Shown one piece after another: positions 16,980-25,415 of a stretch of DNA of 64,000 nt. The DNA lies in NCBI RefSeq assembly GCF_001317355.1, contig NZ_LKET01000039.1, positions 286,574-350,573 on the forward strand, written 5' to 3'. The DNA is from Oxobacter pfennigii. GTDB taxonomy: Bacteria; Bacillota; Clostridia; Clostridiales; Oxobacteraceae. How positions within the stretch are numbered: position 1 is the stretch's first letter; every line of letters begins with the position of its first letter. The notes under the pieces are model-generated. The model did not search any database, was not told the origin of the DNA, and saw nothing but the letters and a program-made list of their open reading frames with translations. Both the position numbers and the translations under genes were made by a program.

Positions 16980-17462
16980 ATGTTAGCAGTAATAGAGAAA
17001 AACCAAGAAGGCTATGTGGCACGTTTTGAACGTCATTTAAAATTCCCTGTTGAACAAGTATGGTCTGCATTAACAGAAAACGATAAGCTGTCAAAATGGT
17101 TCTCTGAATTATCTATAGAGGATTTAAAAGAAGGAGGCAAAATTAAATTTGATTTCGGCGACGGTACTTTCGAAGAGCTTGAGATTATTGAGGTTAAGAA
17201 ATATTCGGTCTTGGAATATACCTGGGGGGAAGACAGGGTTAGATTTGAGTTGTTTCATGAACCGGAAGGCTGCCGTTTAGTCTTAATTGAAAAAATTAAG
17301 AATATTACCGACCAAACATCTAAAGATCTTGCTGGGTGGCACGTGTGCTTAAGTGTTATTAATGCCCTTCTAAGTGGTAACACATATGATCAACGAGAAG
17401 ATGAATGGAAAGTATGGGCAGAAAAATATGAACAGCTGACACAAGGCATATCAGAAAAATAG
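16980..17462 (+). CDS. SRPBCC (AHSA1-like) domain protein
   Basis: A 160-residue START/Bet v1-like fold: VARFERHLKFPVEQVWSALTENDKLSKWF at the N-terminus, GGKIKFDFGDG, and a C-terminal helix GWHVCLSVINALLSG. It binds a hydrophobic ligand in related proteins; no catalysis is established. Its gene is coupled to the upstream ArsR-type repressor (TGGAGG ribosome-binding site), so it is probably induced by that repressor's ligand. Confidence 0.86.
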   Translation: MLAVIEKNQEGYVARFERHLKFPVEQVWSALTENDKLSKWFSELSIEDLKEGGKIKFDFGDGTFEELEIIEVKKYSVLEYTWGEDRVRFELFHEPEGCRLVLIEKIKNITDQTSKDLAGWHVCLSVINALLSGNTYDQREDEWKVWAEKYEQLTQGISEK

Positions 17463-17463
17463 A

Positions 17464-17500
17464 TAATTAAAAGCGTTGAACTAGACGCCTTAATTTTAGG
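17464..17500. terminator. Probable terminator between convergent genes
   Basis: An imperfect inverted repeat (AATTAAAAGCGT against ACGCCTTAATTTT) lies between the SRPBCC stop and the convergent sensor-like gene. Confidence 0.45.
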
Positions 17501-18512
17501 AAAATTGATAGTGGATTTTACGTTCGGGATCTTTTGTAGACCGACGGAAGACGGTCATGGATGGATTTGTTCCAACGGTATTGGTAATCTCCTGATTACC
17601 GTCAACTACCCTTGTTATAGACGTGAGCCGTTCATTATTGCTTAAGATTACATCAAAAGATATTCCGCCGGTGGCTTCACCGGAAGCATTACAAATAGCA
17701 GGCGTATCAGCAATATAAATTCTATCATGGATTGTTGAATCAATTTGAGGGACTTTACTTATTGCAGCGTTGATATATAAATGGTAGTCTTTAAGCTTAT
17801 AACGCCTGTCTTTAAATTGAAAAACCGCAAAGCCCATATCAGACTTTTCAGTGCTGCCGTCTGTAATAAAGCCGGAAATCATATAGCCTGGCGCTGATTC
17901 GTTTTCATAGAAGGAAAAACAGGTTACCGATTCACCTACGGATGCGGCAAGAGAGCGATCAAGGAAGTCAGCATCAGCACCGTGCTCCGGGAGTGTTGGA
18001 ACCAACAAAAACAGCCACTGAAGGCTCGTGTCGTCGGATGCACCTTGCCCTCGCTCGCTGATATCCTCCCATCCATAGCCTAACAGGGTATCTCCGGAGC
18101 CGGTCTGAATGGCCAGATAAAAGTCTTGACTTCCATCACCTGGAATTCGAAGAATATAAGCATCTGCAATTTGGCGAACATTATATTTCGATGCCCATCC
18201 CCTATTATAAGAACAGTAATCTTCCAACTCCTCAACAGTTAAAGGATATGTCTCCAGCTTACCAACATACTCCCATGCTTTATCCAGTGCTGCCTTGGTA
18301 TAAAGCCGATAGTCAGCCGTAATGCAAAAATCAGGTTCTTTTTCCGTTGTGTGGCTCAAAGATGTATCATACAAAACTTTCTCGACGCGATAGTTTGAAC
18401 CTATCAAATTTGTCCTATTCATCAAGGTATTTATTATCAAAGCAATGCACATCACCAAAATAATGACTGCCGTGATTACAACCCAAAACGCGGGCTTTTT
18501 ATATTTTAACAT
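17496..18512 (-). CDS. BlaR1-like membrane protein lacking the M56 protease half
   Basis: A 338-residue protein with a single N-terminal membrane helix (residues 8-30) and a large extracytoplasmic domain. Its start (LKYKKPAFWVVITAVIILVM) and the following SNYRVEKVLYDTSLSHTTEKEPDFCITADYRLYTK correspond to the middle and sensor half of the M56/BlaR1 protein at 27472-29754 (FKKPQFWVTVIALIAV, YRVEEIIYDAP). So it looks like the sensor domain of that family set free from the zinc protease. There is no HExxH. The C-terminal half shows no PBP-like active site. The start ATG has an AGGAGG site. Function unknown; possibly a decoy, lipid or antibiotic sensor. Confidence 0.7.
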   Translation of the reverse strand: MLKYKKPAFWVVITAVIILVMCIALIINTLMNRTNLIGSNYRVEKVLYDTSLSHTTEKEPDFCITADYRLYTKAALDKAWEYVGKLETYPLTVEELEDYCSYNRGWASKYNVRQIADAYILRIPGDGSQDFYLAIQTGSGDTLLGYGWEDISERGQGASDDTSLQWLFLLVPTLPEHGADADFLDRSLAASVGESVTCFSFYENESAPGYMISGFITDGSTEKSDMGFAVFQFKDRRYKLKDYHLYINAAISKVPQIDSTIHDRIYIADTPAICNASGEATGGISFDVILSNNERLTSITRVVDGNQEITNTVGTNPSMTVFRRSTKDPERKIHYQFS

Positions 18513-18674
18513 AATGTAATCCTCCTGGGTTTAATAGCGTTATGTTTAATGCTAGTTTGACACCATTAAACTAATAAGTCAACATACCTCATCTGAAGGA
18601 TATTAGCGATATAAAAGTGCATTTTTAGCATAACATTAATGTACAATATTTGATAAAAATAAGCGAAACTAGTA

Positions 18675-18703
18675 TTGACTTTCATTCTCAATAAGGATAT
18701 TAT
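18675..18703 (+). promoter_or_regulatory. feo promoter with Fur-like box
   Basis: TTGACT (18675-18680), 17 bases, TATTAT (18698-18703) form a promoter. The 15-mer TGACTTTCATTCTCA (18676-18690) matches the 7-1-7 Fur consensus TGATAATnATTATCA at 11 of 14 specified positions and covers the -35 and spacer. Iron repression of the ferrous iron transport genes is expected. Confidence 0.72.
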
Positions 18704-18772
18704 TAAATTACAATATACGGTAAGTATGGTACATTGGCGATAAAATATTATATCTGTGTTAGGAGGGTGCTT

Positions 18773-18988
18773 ATGTTATCATTGGCAAAAGGAAAACTCA
18801 ATACACCATATACAGTTAATTCTGTTAATACTGATCGAGAAGATATTCGCAAGTTTTTATTTACACTGGGATGCTACCCGGGTGAAAGAGTAACAATAAT
18901 TTCCAAATTGGCATCTAACTATATCATTAATATAAAAGACGCAAGATACAGCATAGATGAGGATTTGGCAAAGGCAATTATAGTTTAA
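18773..18988 (+). CDS. feoA: Ferrous iron transport protein A
   Basis: A 71-residue SH3-like FeoA protein: LAKGKLNTPYTVNSVN, then FTLGCYPGERVTIISKLASNYIINIKDARYSIDEDLAKAI (in part), the usual 'G..pGe.v.v......yiv.i...r..id..la..I' pattern. I set the start at the ATG at 18773 behind AGGAGGG, not at the longer frame opening at 18734. It works at the cytoplasmic side with FeoB in Fe2+ uptake. First gene of the feo operon, behind a Fur-like box. Confidence 0.92.
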   Translation: MLSLAKGKLNTPYTVNSVNTDREDIRKFLFTLGCYPGERVTIISKLASNYIINIKDARYSIDEDLAKAIIV

Positions 18989-19060
18989 TTATTCTTATTG
19001 TATCAGATGTAATATTAATTTGAAGTTAGACGCAACAAACAATTTCTAAGGGGGTAAATT

Positions 19061-21076
19061 ATGAAAATAGCTTTAGCGGGAAACCCAAATAGCGGAAAAA
19101 CAACATTATTTAATGCTATTACGGGTAAAATCGAGTATGTTGGTAACTGGCCCGGAGTTACTGTAGAAAAAAAGGCAGGAGATGTTAAACCGAATCTTAA
19201 TCCCAAAAAGGAAGATTTGGTTGTTGTAGACTTACCCGGAGCATATTCCATGTCTCCTTATACAAATGAAGAAGCAATAACTAAGGACTTTGTTCAAAAC
19301 GAAAATCCTGATGCTATCATAAATATTGTGGATGCAACTAATTTAAGCAGAAGCTTATTCTTTACTACACAATTATTGGAACTGGGCATACCTGTTGTTA
19401 TTGCACTAAACAAGAGTGATTTGACAGAGAAAAAAGGCACTATAATAAATGTTCCTGAATTAAGTGATGCATTGAAGTGCCCTGTTATCCAAACCATAGC
19501 AACAAAATCCGAAAATAACGGTTTGCTTGAACTTATTGATTCAGTAGTAACCGTTGTCAAGGCAAAAAAGAAGCAAATTGCTCCTAATATCGGAGGTACA
19601 GCAAAAGCCTCTACGAAAGAAGAATTTGAAAAAGCCGATAAAAAACGATTTGCATTTGTAAACGATATTGTAAGTGAAGTTGAGAGGAAAAAGGTAAGCC
19701 CGGAAAAGCAGACCATACAAGACAAGGTCGACAGAATAATTGCGCACAAATGGCTGGGGATTCCGATTTTTGCCGTAATAGTCTGGCTGGTTTTTTCTAT
19801 CTCTCAATCTTGGCTTGGACCGATGCTGGCAGATTATTTTGTAGGCTGGATCGACTCATTGTACGAAGTTGTTGCATCATTGCTGGGCGAAGATGTAAAC
19901 CCCGTTGTCGCTTCTCTGCTTCTTGACGGTATTATTGGCGGCGTAGGCGCTGTTGTTGGTTTCTTACCTTTGATTATGGTCCTATTCTTCTGTTTGGCTC
20001 TTTTGGAGGACAGCGGATATATGGCTCGTGTAGCCGTAGTTTTAGATAGGTTCTTTAAAAGAGTCGGATTATCTGGAAGGTCAATAATACCGATGATTGT
20101 AGGTACCGGATGCGGGATACCAGGTGTTATGGCTACCAGAACCATAAAAAATGAAAGACAAAGACGTACTACTGCGATGTTGGCAACATTTATGCCTTGC
20201 GGGGCAAAGCTTCCCATAATTGCTCTTTTTGCCGGAGTTTTCTTTGGCGATAACAGCTGGGTGGGGACTTCAATGTATTTTTTAGGAATTTTTGTAATTA
20301 TTATAGGTGCTTTGATTGTAAGACAGATTACCGGAGATTTTTCAACTTCTTATTTCATAATGGAGCTTCCGGAATATAGATTCCCAAGTATCAAGAGAGC
20401 AGCCATATCCATGATGATGAGAGCAAAGGCCTTCATTATCAAAGCAGGAACAATTATTCTGGTTTGTAACGCCGCCGTTCAAATTCTGCAAACATTTGAT
20501 TGGCAATTCCAGGTTGTTGCTGAAACTGCTCCGGAGACAAGCATATTAGCAAGCATTGCATCTCCTTTGGCTATATTATTTGTTCCCCTTGGTTTTGGTC
20601 TCTGGCAGTTTGCGGCAGCAGCCGTAACAGGATTCATAGCCAAGGAAAATGTAGTAGGAACATTAGCCGTATGCTTTGGGATAACGAATTTTATTGATGT
20701 TGAGGAATTAGCGCTTGTCGGCAGCGGTGCGGAAGTAAGCTCAATATTTGGCATCACTGCGGTGGCTGGGCTTTCATACCTGGTATTTAACCTTTTCACA
20801 CCGCCCTGCTTTGCGGCCATCGGCGCCATGAATTCTGAATTGGAGTCACGAAAATGGCTTGCGGGCGCTGTTAGCTTTCAACTTAGTATGGGTTATACAT
20901 TATCCTTCCTAGTATACCAGATTGGCACTTTGGTAACTACAGGAACAATTGGAGAAGGATTTGTCCCAGGACTCATTGCTGTTGCTTTAATAGTAGGTTA
21001 TATCGTTTATTTAATGAGAAAAGGCAGTAAAAAAAGCATTTCAACATCTGCCGGAATGCAGGGGGTAAATATATGA
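19061..21076 (+). CDS. feoB: Ferrous iron transporter FeoB
   Basis: A 671-residue Fe2+ transporter. The N-terminal G domain has GNPNSGKTT (P-loop), DLPGAYS (G3) and NKSD (G4), followed by a guanine-dissociation-inhibitor helical region. From about residue 235 the membrane part contains two gate repeats: IPMIVGTGCGIPGVMATRTI with FMPCGAKLPII, and TPPCFAAIGAMNSE. The Cys residues in GTGCG, MPCGA and TPPCF are the conserved pore cysteines. Its stop overlaps the next start (ATGA). A GGGGG ribosome-binding site precedes the ATG. Confidence 0.97.
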   Translation: MKIALAGNPNSGKTTLFNAITGKIEYVGNWPGVTVEKKAGDVKPNLNPKKEDLVVVDLPGAYSMSPYTNEEAITKDFVQNENPDAIINIVDATNLSRSLFFTTQLLELGIPVVIALNKSDLTEKKGTIINVPELSDALKCPVIQTIATKSENNGLLELIDSVVTVVKAKKKQIAPNIGGTAKASTKEEFEKADKKRFAFVNDIVSEVERKKVSPEKQTIQDKVDRIIAHKWLGIPIFAVIVWLVFSISQSWLGPMLADYFVGWIDSLYEVVASLLGEDVNPVVASLLLDGIIGGVGAVVGFLPLIMVLFFCLALLEDSGYMARVAVVLDRFFKRVGLSGRSIIPMIVGTGCGIPGVMATRTIKNERQRRTTAMLATFMPCGAKLPIIALFAGVFFGDNSWVGTSMYFLGIFVIIIGALIVRQITGDFSTSYFIMELPEYRFPSIKRAAISMMMRAKAFIIKAGTIILVCNAAVQILQTFDWQFQVVAETAPETSILASIASPLAILFVPLGFGLWQFAAAAVTGFIAKENVVGTLAVCFGITNFIDVEELALVGSGAEVSSIFGITAVAGLSYLVFNLFTPPCFAAIGAMNSELESRKWLAGAVSFQLSMGYTLSFLVYQIGTLVTTGTIGEGFVPGLIAVALIVGYIVYLMRKGSKKSISTSAGMQGVNI

Positions 21077-21213
21077 GTGGAGTAGATTATATCGTTATTG
21101 CTGTATGTGCCGCATTTATTGGTTTAGGCATATACAAAATCAGAAAGGATAAAAAAAGAGGTGTAAAGTGCCCCGGATGCGGAGAATGCGGCGGCGAATG
21201 CCTCGATAAATAA
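21073..21213 (+). CDS. FeoB-associated Cys-rich membrane protein (46 aa)
   Basis: A 46-residue protein translationally coupled to feoB (ATGA overlap). It has one N-terminal membrane helix (YIVIAVCAAFIGLGIYKI) and a C-terminal tail KCPGCGECGGECLDK with four cysteines. This is the known FeoB-associated Cys-rich protein type (PF12669), thought to serve where FeoC is absent, perhaps as an iron or redox partner of FeoB. It is short and easily missed. Confidence 0.88.
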   Translation: MSGVDYIVIAVCAAFIGLGIYKIRKDKKRGVKCPGCGECGGECLDK

Positions 21214-21257
21214 CTGAATAAGTCTAAATAATATAAGTTACTGACGAGAAAAAAACA

Positions 21258-21307
21258 AAAAGCCCATCTTTGCAGATTAAATAATTCTGTATAGATGGGC
21301 TTTTATT
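21258..21307 (+). terminator. Terminator of the feo operon
   Basis: AAAAGCCCATCT (21258-21269) pairs exactly with AGATGGGCTTTT (21293-21304); an inner helix (GCAGA/TCTGT) extends it. 45 bases after the last feo gene. Confidence 0.85.
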
Positions 21308-21432
21308 ACGCAATAACAAGGTTTCCGGGGCTGCCAGTAATCTATAATAGGCTATAGCGGGTGGGTTTTCTTATTTTTCAGTATCGCCAAACTTATTAGT
21401 ATTTATTGACATCCAATAGTTGCCATGATAAA

Positions 21433-21464
21433 ATATGAATGAATTAAAAAATATTCATTCATAT
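21433..21464. promoter_or_regulatory. Palindromic operator of the TetR operon
   Basis: ATATGAATGAAT (21433-21444) and its exact complement (21453-21464) with an 8-base spacer, ending 27 bases before the TetR start. It most likely binds the TetR protein encoded next to it and controls the whole oxidoreductase cluster. Confidence 0.75.
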
Positions 21465-21491
21465 TATTTAGTTACTTGGGGGTAATCATTT

Positions 21492-22067
21492 TTGAGTGAT
21501 AAAAAAGATATAATTTATAAATGCGGTAAAGAGATATTTGAGAAAAAGGGCTTTAAAGATACAAATGTGGCTGAGATAATGAAGCAGGCTGGTATGGCCA
21601 CAGGAACATTCTACAATTACTATGCTTCGAAGGATAAACTTTTCATGGAGATATATAACGACGAAAATGTAAAGCTTAAAAGCAGCATAATGGCATCACT
21701 GGATATAGAAGCAAACCCCATACTTGTTGTCCGGGAGATGATGATGAAAAACCTTCAAGGGATGATGGAAAACCCCATATTGCGAGAATGGTATAACAGA
21801 GATGTTTTTCAGAAGCTTGAACAAAGCTTCCGTGAGGAAAACGGTGCCGGTCAGGTGGATTTTCTTTATAATAGCTTTGTCGAGGTCATCAGAAAATGGC
21901 AGATTCATGGGAAGATGCGTTCTGATATCGATGCAGAGATGATTATGGCCATATTCGGAGCACTGGTAAATGTTGAAACACACAAGGCAGAAATAGGACT
22001 TAAATATTTTCCTGAAGTGATTGAATATCTTGCAGAATTTACAATGAAAGGATTAATGAATAATTAG
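21492..22067 (+). CDS. TetR/AcrR-family regulator
   Basis: A 191-residue TetR protein. The HTH is IIYKCGKEIFEKKGFKDTNVAEIMKQAGMATGTFYNYYASKDKLF (in part), with the family's typical GTFYNYYxSKDKL. The C-terminal ligand domain is unremarkable. The start is TTG behind TTGGGGGT. It heads a run of four genes with short gaps (30, -4, 47, -4 bases), so it probably autoregulates the operon through the 12-bp-arm palindrome upstream. Confidence 0.9.
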   Translation: MSDKKDIIYKCGKEIFEKKGFKDTNVAEIMKQAGMATGTFYNYYASKDKLFMEIYNDENVKLKSSIMASLDIEANPILVVREMMMKNLQGMMENPILREWYNRDVFQKLEQSFREENGAGQVDFLYNSFVEVIRKWQIHGKMRSDIDAEMIMAIFGALVNVETHKAEIGLKYFPEVIEYLAEFTMKGLMNN

Positions 22068-22096
22068 TATTTTAATTAAGAAAGAAGGATATTATT

Positions 22097-22528
22097 ATGA
22101 AGAATGTGTCTGTTGTATATGCAACAAAAACACAGCACTCGCGAAAAATTGCGGAGGCCATAGGGAAGGAGCTTGGCACTGAAACGAAAAAAATATCAGG
22201 AAGTTCACAGCCTGAAAAAACAGATCTGCTTTTTCTTGTAGGAGGTATTTATGGAGGCAAGTGCAATCCCGAACTTTTATCCTATGCCGAAAAGCTTACC
22301 TCTTCCCTTGTTAATAAGGCGGTGCTTGTGACATCCAGTGTATCGACAAGTCTTAGAAGTCAGAGTGATATACGCAAGGTTCTTTTAGAAAAAGGCATTG
22401 ATATTATAGACGAGATAACCTGTACCGGAGGGTTTCTTTTTATAAATTTTACCCATCCTGATAAGAAGGATATTCAAACTATTGCAAATGCTGCAAAAGT
22501 TATATCGGAGAAAGCAGTGATAAAATGA
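22097..22528 (+). CDS. Flavodoxin-domain protein
   Basis: A 143-residue flavodoxin-fold protein. The N-terminus VVYATKTQHSRKIAEAIGKELG is the FMN-phosphate loop (T-x-T-x-x-S/T-x-K). LLFLVGGIYGGKCNPELLSYAEKL (in part) and TSSVSTSLRSQSDIRKVL follow the usual flavodoxin strand-helix order. Likely a short-chain flavodoxin used as electron carrier. The gene overlaps the next by 4 bases (ATGA), pointing to coupled translation and partner function. Confidence 0.85.
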   Translation: MKNVSVVYATKTQHSRKIAEAIGKELGTETKKISGSSQPEKTDLLFLVGGIYGGKCNPELLSYAEKLTSSLVNKAVLVTSSVSTSLRSQSDIRKVLLEKGIDIIDEITCTGGFLFINFTHPDKKDIQTIANAAKVISEKAVIK

Positions 22529-23292
22529 AAAAAATTACTGCATTTATAGGTACAGCAAGTAAACAGGCTACCTGGCAAGCTGTCAGTGTATTTGAAAAAA
22601 ATCTGAAGGAACTCGGTGACGTTGAATTTGAAGCTGTATTTCTTAATGAATGCAGCCTTGAATATTGCCTTGGCTGCAAAATGTGTTTTGATAAAGGCGA
22701 ACAATTTTGTTTACTGAAAGACGATAGGGATGCATTGCTTGAGAAAATGGAGAATTCAGATGGAGTTATATTCGCTACGCCCAGCTATGCGTTTCAGGTA
22801 ACTGCGCGGATGAAGAACTTTATAGATCGTATGGCATTCATACTCCACAGGCCTAGATTCTTTGGAAAGACCTTCATGGCTATTGTCACTCAAGGCATTC
22901 CAACCGGAGGCAATGTGCAAAAATACCTGGAAAACTTAGGCGCAAGTCTTGGATTTGACGTGACAAGAGGGTGCAATCTGTGGACAATGGCACCTATGTC
23001 CGAAAACCGTATGAAGAAATTCAACGAAAAGATCAAACAGGCATCAAAGAGATTTTATAAGGGTTTAAGTCGTAAAACAAAGTTAATACCTTCGATATAT
23101 AAACTGATGATGTTCCGGACCAGCAGGTCGGGTATCCGCTCTGCAAAGTCAAAGTTCTATGATTACAGCTATTTCTATGAAAAAGGCTGGTTTGAGTCAG
23201 ACTATTACTATGATGTGAGGCTGGGGCCTATAAAGATGATGTTGGGTAGCATTTTTGACTGGCTTGGGGTACAGGTTGCTAAACGAATGTAG
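22525..23292 (+). CDS. NAD(P)H-dependent FMN reductase / iron-sulfur flavoprotein-like protein
   Basis: A 255-residue flavodoxin-fold oxidoreductase. The N-terminal IGTASKQATWQAV is the FMN loop, and CLGCKMCFDKGEQFCLLKDD near residue 50 gives the C-x2-C-x(n)-C pattern of iron-sulfur flavoproteins. ATPSYAFQVTARMKNFIDRM and VTQGIPTGG complete the flavin site. A basic C-terminal half (residues 165-255) is longer than usual and may contact membrane or partner. Likely transfers electrons between NAD(P)H or an Fe-S cluster and the upstream flavodoxin. Confidence 0.83.
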   Translation: MKKITAFIGTASKQATWQAVSVFEKNLKELGDVEFEAVFLNECSLEYCLGCKMCFDKGEQFCLLKDDRDALLEKMENSDGVIFATPSYAFQVTARMKNFIDRMAFILHRPRFFGKTFMAIVTQGIPTGGNVQKYLENLGASLGFDVTRGCNLWTMAPMSENRMKKFNEKIKQASKRFYKGLSRKTKLIPSIYKLMMFRTSRSGIRSAKSKFYDYSYFYEKGWFESDYYYDVRLGPIKMMLGSIFDWLGVQVAKRM

Positions 23293-23339
23293 GAAGTATA
23301 TGTTAACCGAATAAATTAACTGATTTATGGAGGAATGGT

Positions 23340-23747
23340 TTGAATAAGAATATTAAAAATATAGCTTTGTCGACATGCGGTTGGTTATTGCTTTCTTTGG
23401 CTTTTGCTGCAGTATTTATACCGGTTTTGCCCACCACTCCTTTAGTATTGCTGGCAGCAGTGTGCTTTTCTTCCGGCAATCCTAAAATGTCTCAGGGGCT
23501 GGAGAAAAGTTATGTTTTTGGACCATATATCGTTGCGTGGAGGACCAAACAGGGAATATCCAAAGAAAGAAAAATAGCAGCTATCTTTGTCTTATGGCTA
23601 ATGCTTTTAATATCCATGGTTATGGTTCGAAAGATATGGCTTGTGGTATTCTTAACTTTGGTTGGCATTGGCGTTACCATTCATCTCGTTATGCTGAAAA
23701 CAGCTGTAAAACCCAACAATGGATATGAGGGGAGTGAGGAAATATGA
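23340..23747 (+). CDS. DUF454 (YbaN-type) inner membrane protein
   Basis: A 135-residue membrane protein with about three helices. The signature FIPVLPTTPLVLLAAVCFSSGNPK sits near residues 28-50, followed by GPYIVAWRTKQGISKERKI. DUF454 proteins are found next to redox and heme-related genes in many bacteria, but the role is unknown. It starts at TTG behind TGGAGG and overlaps the CDGSH gene by 4 bases. Confidence 0.86.
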   Translation: MNKNIKNIALSTCGWLLLSLAFAAVFIPVLPTTPLVLLAAVCFSSGNPKMSQGLEKSYVFGPYIVAWRTKQGISKERKIAAIFVLWLMLLISMVMVRKIWLVVFLTLVGIGVTIHLVMLKTAVKPNNGYEGSEEI

Positions 23748-24433
23748 GTAATAATCATAGCCCAAAGATTAAGATAATCAAGGATGGACCTTACATCGTA
23801 ACCGGTAAAGTGCCATTAGGTGAAAAAGTAATATTATCAAATGAAGAGGGCAGTGAATTCATAGAAGGGCGAAAGTTTCCTCAATCTGAAGAATATGCCC
23901 TCTGCCGCTGCGGTAAATCCAAGAATCCGCCTTTTTGTGATGGTTCTCATGTGAGTTCAAATTTTATAGGTACCGAAACAGCATCAAAATTAAGATATGA
24001 GGATAGAGCAGCGTTACAGAAGGGTTCTTCTATAGACCTCTATGATGATGACAGGTGTGCATATGCAAGGTTCTGTCATGGAAAAAACGGCAGCACGTGG
24101 GATCTAGTTGAAGAGTCTCATGATGAAGAAAATAAAAAAGAAGCAATAAGAACAGCCAGTAATTGTCCGGCAGGAAGATTAACAGCAGTGGATAAAAACG
24201 GAGAAATAATTGAACCGCCATATGAACCGGCCATAGAAATCCTTCAAGACCCTGATAATAATGCAAGTGCAGGTATTTTTATCAAAGGGATGATTCCTTT
24301 AGAGTCAGCAGATGGTGCACTTTACGAAACAAGGAATCGCTATGTCCTTTGCCGATGCGGAGCATCGAAAAACAAGCCCTTTTGTGATGCAACGCATATA
24401 GATGTAGGGTACTCAGATGATAATAGAAAGTGA
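23744..24433 (+). CDS. Double CDGSH iron-sulfur domain protein with divergent ferredoxin-like domain
   Basis: A 229-residue soluble protein. Residues 45-70 contain the first CDGSH [2Fe-2S] motif (CRCGKSKNPPFCDGSH, 3 Cys + 1 His). Residues 90-160 hold a divergent Fer4-like mono-cluster domain (CAYARFCHG ... ASNCPAGRLTAVD). Residues 200-220 hold a second CDGSH motif, CRCGASKNKPFCDATH, where Ala replaces the usual Gly. The order CDGSH - ferredoxin-like - CDGSH is known in bacteria. It probably moves electrons or Fe-S clusters with the flavodoxin-fold partners upstream. Confidence 0.9.
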   Translation: MSNNHSPKIKIIKDGPYIVTGKVPLGEKVILSNEEGSEFIEGRKFPQSEEYALCRCGKSKNPPFCDGSHVSSNFIGTETASKLRYEDRAALQKGSSIDLYDDDRCAYARFCHGKNGSTWDLVEESHDEENKKEAIRTASNCPAGRLTAVDKNGEIIEPPYEPAIEILQDPDNNASAGIFIKGMIPLESADGALYETRNRYVLCRCGASKNKPFCDATHIDVGYSDDNRK

Positions 24434-24458
24434 AATATACATATAAGGGGGGATTAAG

Positions 24459-25268
24459 TTGGAATTTTCAAATGTTCTATTTGCATTTTCCATAACGCTT
24501 TTTGCAGGTCTTTCCACAGGAATAGGCAGTGCCCTTTCGTTGCTTACAAATAAAACAAGCACAAAATTTTTATCTATAGCATTAGGTTTTTCCGCAGGGG
24601 TAATGGTTTATGTATCTTTTGTTGAAATACTTGCTAAAGCCAAAGAAACTTTAATATCTGTTCTTGGAGTAAAGAATGGAACATGGGCTGCAGTAGGCAG
24701 TTTTTTCTTCGGTATATTGTTTATTGCTATTATCGATAAACTCATTCCTTCTTCAGAGAACCCTCACGAAGTGCATACAGTAGAAGAAATGGATGGAAAA
24801 AGTGAAGAGCATAAGTCAAATTTAATGCGAATGGGATTATTCACAGCATTGGCAATAGGAATTCACAATTTCCCTGAAGGAATAGCGGTATTCACAGCTG
24901 CACTAAGTAATCCAAAGCTTGGAATACCCATTGCATTTGCCATTGCCATTCATAATATTCCGGAAGGCATTGCTGTTGCAGTACCCATATTCTATGCCAC
25001 AGGAAGCAGAAAAAAAGCCTTCAGATTATCATTCTTATCAGGATTGGCAGAACCTATAGGGGGGCTTATAGGGTATTTGCTTCTGGCAAAGTTTTTCAAT
25101 GATGCCATGTTAGGTTTTATTTTTGCTTCTGTGGCAGGAATAATGGTATATATTAGTATTGATGAACTGCTTCCGGCTGCAAGAGAATATGGAGAGCATC
25201 ATCTTTCTATTTATGGAATGATTGCAGGGATGGCCGTGATGGCTTTGAGCCTCCTATTGTTTATATGA
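24459..25268 (+). CDS. zupT: ZIP-family metal transporter (ZupT-like)
   Basis: A 269-residue, eight-helix ZIP transporter. The metal-site helices read [14 protein letters not shown] and [13 protein letters not shown], the standard pair of HNxPEG motifs. A short His/Glu-rich cytoplasmic loop ([19 protein letters not shown], in part) lies before them. It imports Zn2+, Fe2+ or Mn2+. TTG start behind AAGGGGGG, only 25 bases after the CDGSH gene, so it may be read with that operon and could feed it iron. Confidence 0.92.
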   Translation: MEFSNVLFAFSITLFAGLSTGIGSALSLLTNKTSTKFLSIALGFSAGVMVYVSFVEILAKAKETLISVLGVKNGTWAAVGSFFFGILFIAIIDKLIPSSENPHEVHTVEEMDGKSEEHKSNLMRMGLFTALAIGIHNFPEGIAVFTAALSNPKLGIPIAFAIAIHNIPEGIAVAVPIFYATGSRKKAFRLSFLSGLAEPIGGLIGYLLLAKFFNDAMLGFIFASVAGIMVYISIDELLPAAREYGEHHLSIYGMIAGMAVMALSLLLFI

Positions 25269-25415
25269 TCCTTATTGGGAGGTGGCAAGTTAACAATATA
25301 TGCATTCTTTTTGAGTTGGATGGTTTACTGCTCATTTTCAGACAGCAGATGAATTGGAGGATAAGGAGATATTGATATATTAATATTTGTAAAAATAAGT
25401 AGAGGGTGGAGTGAT

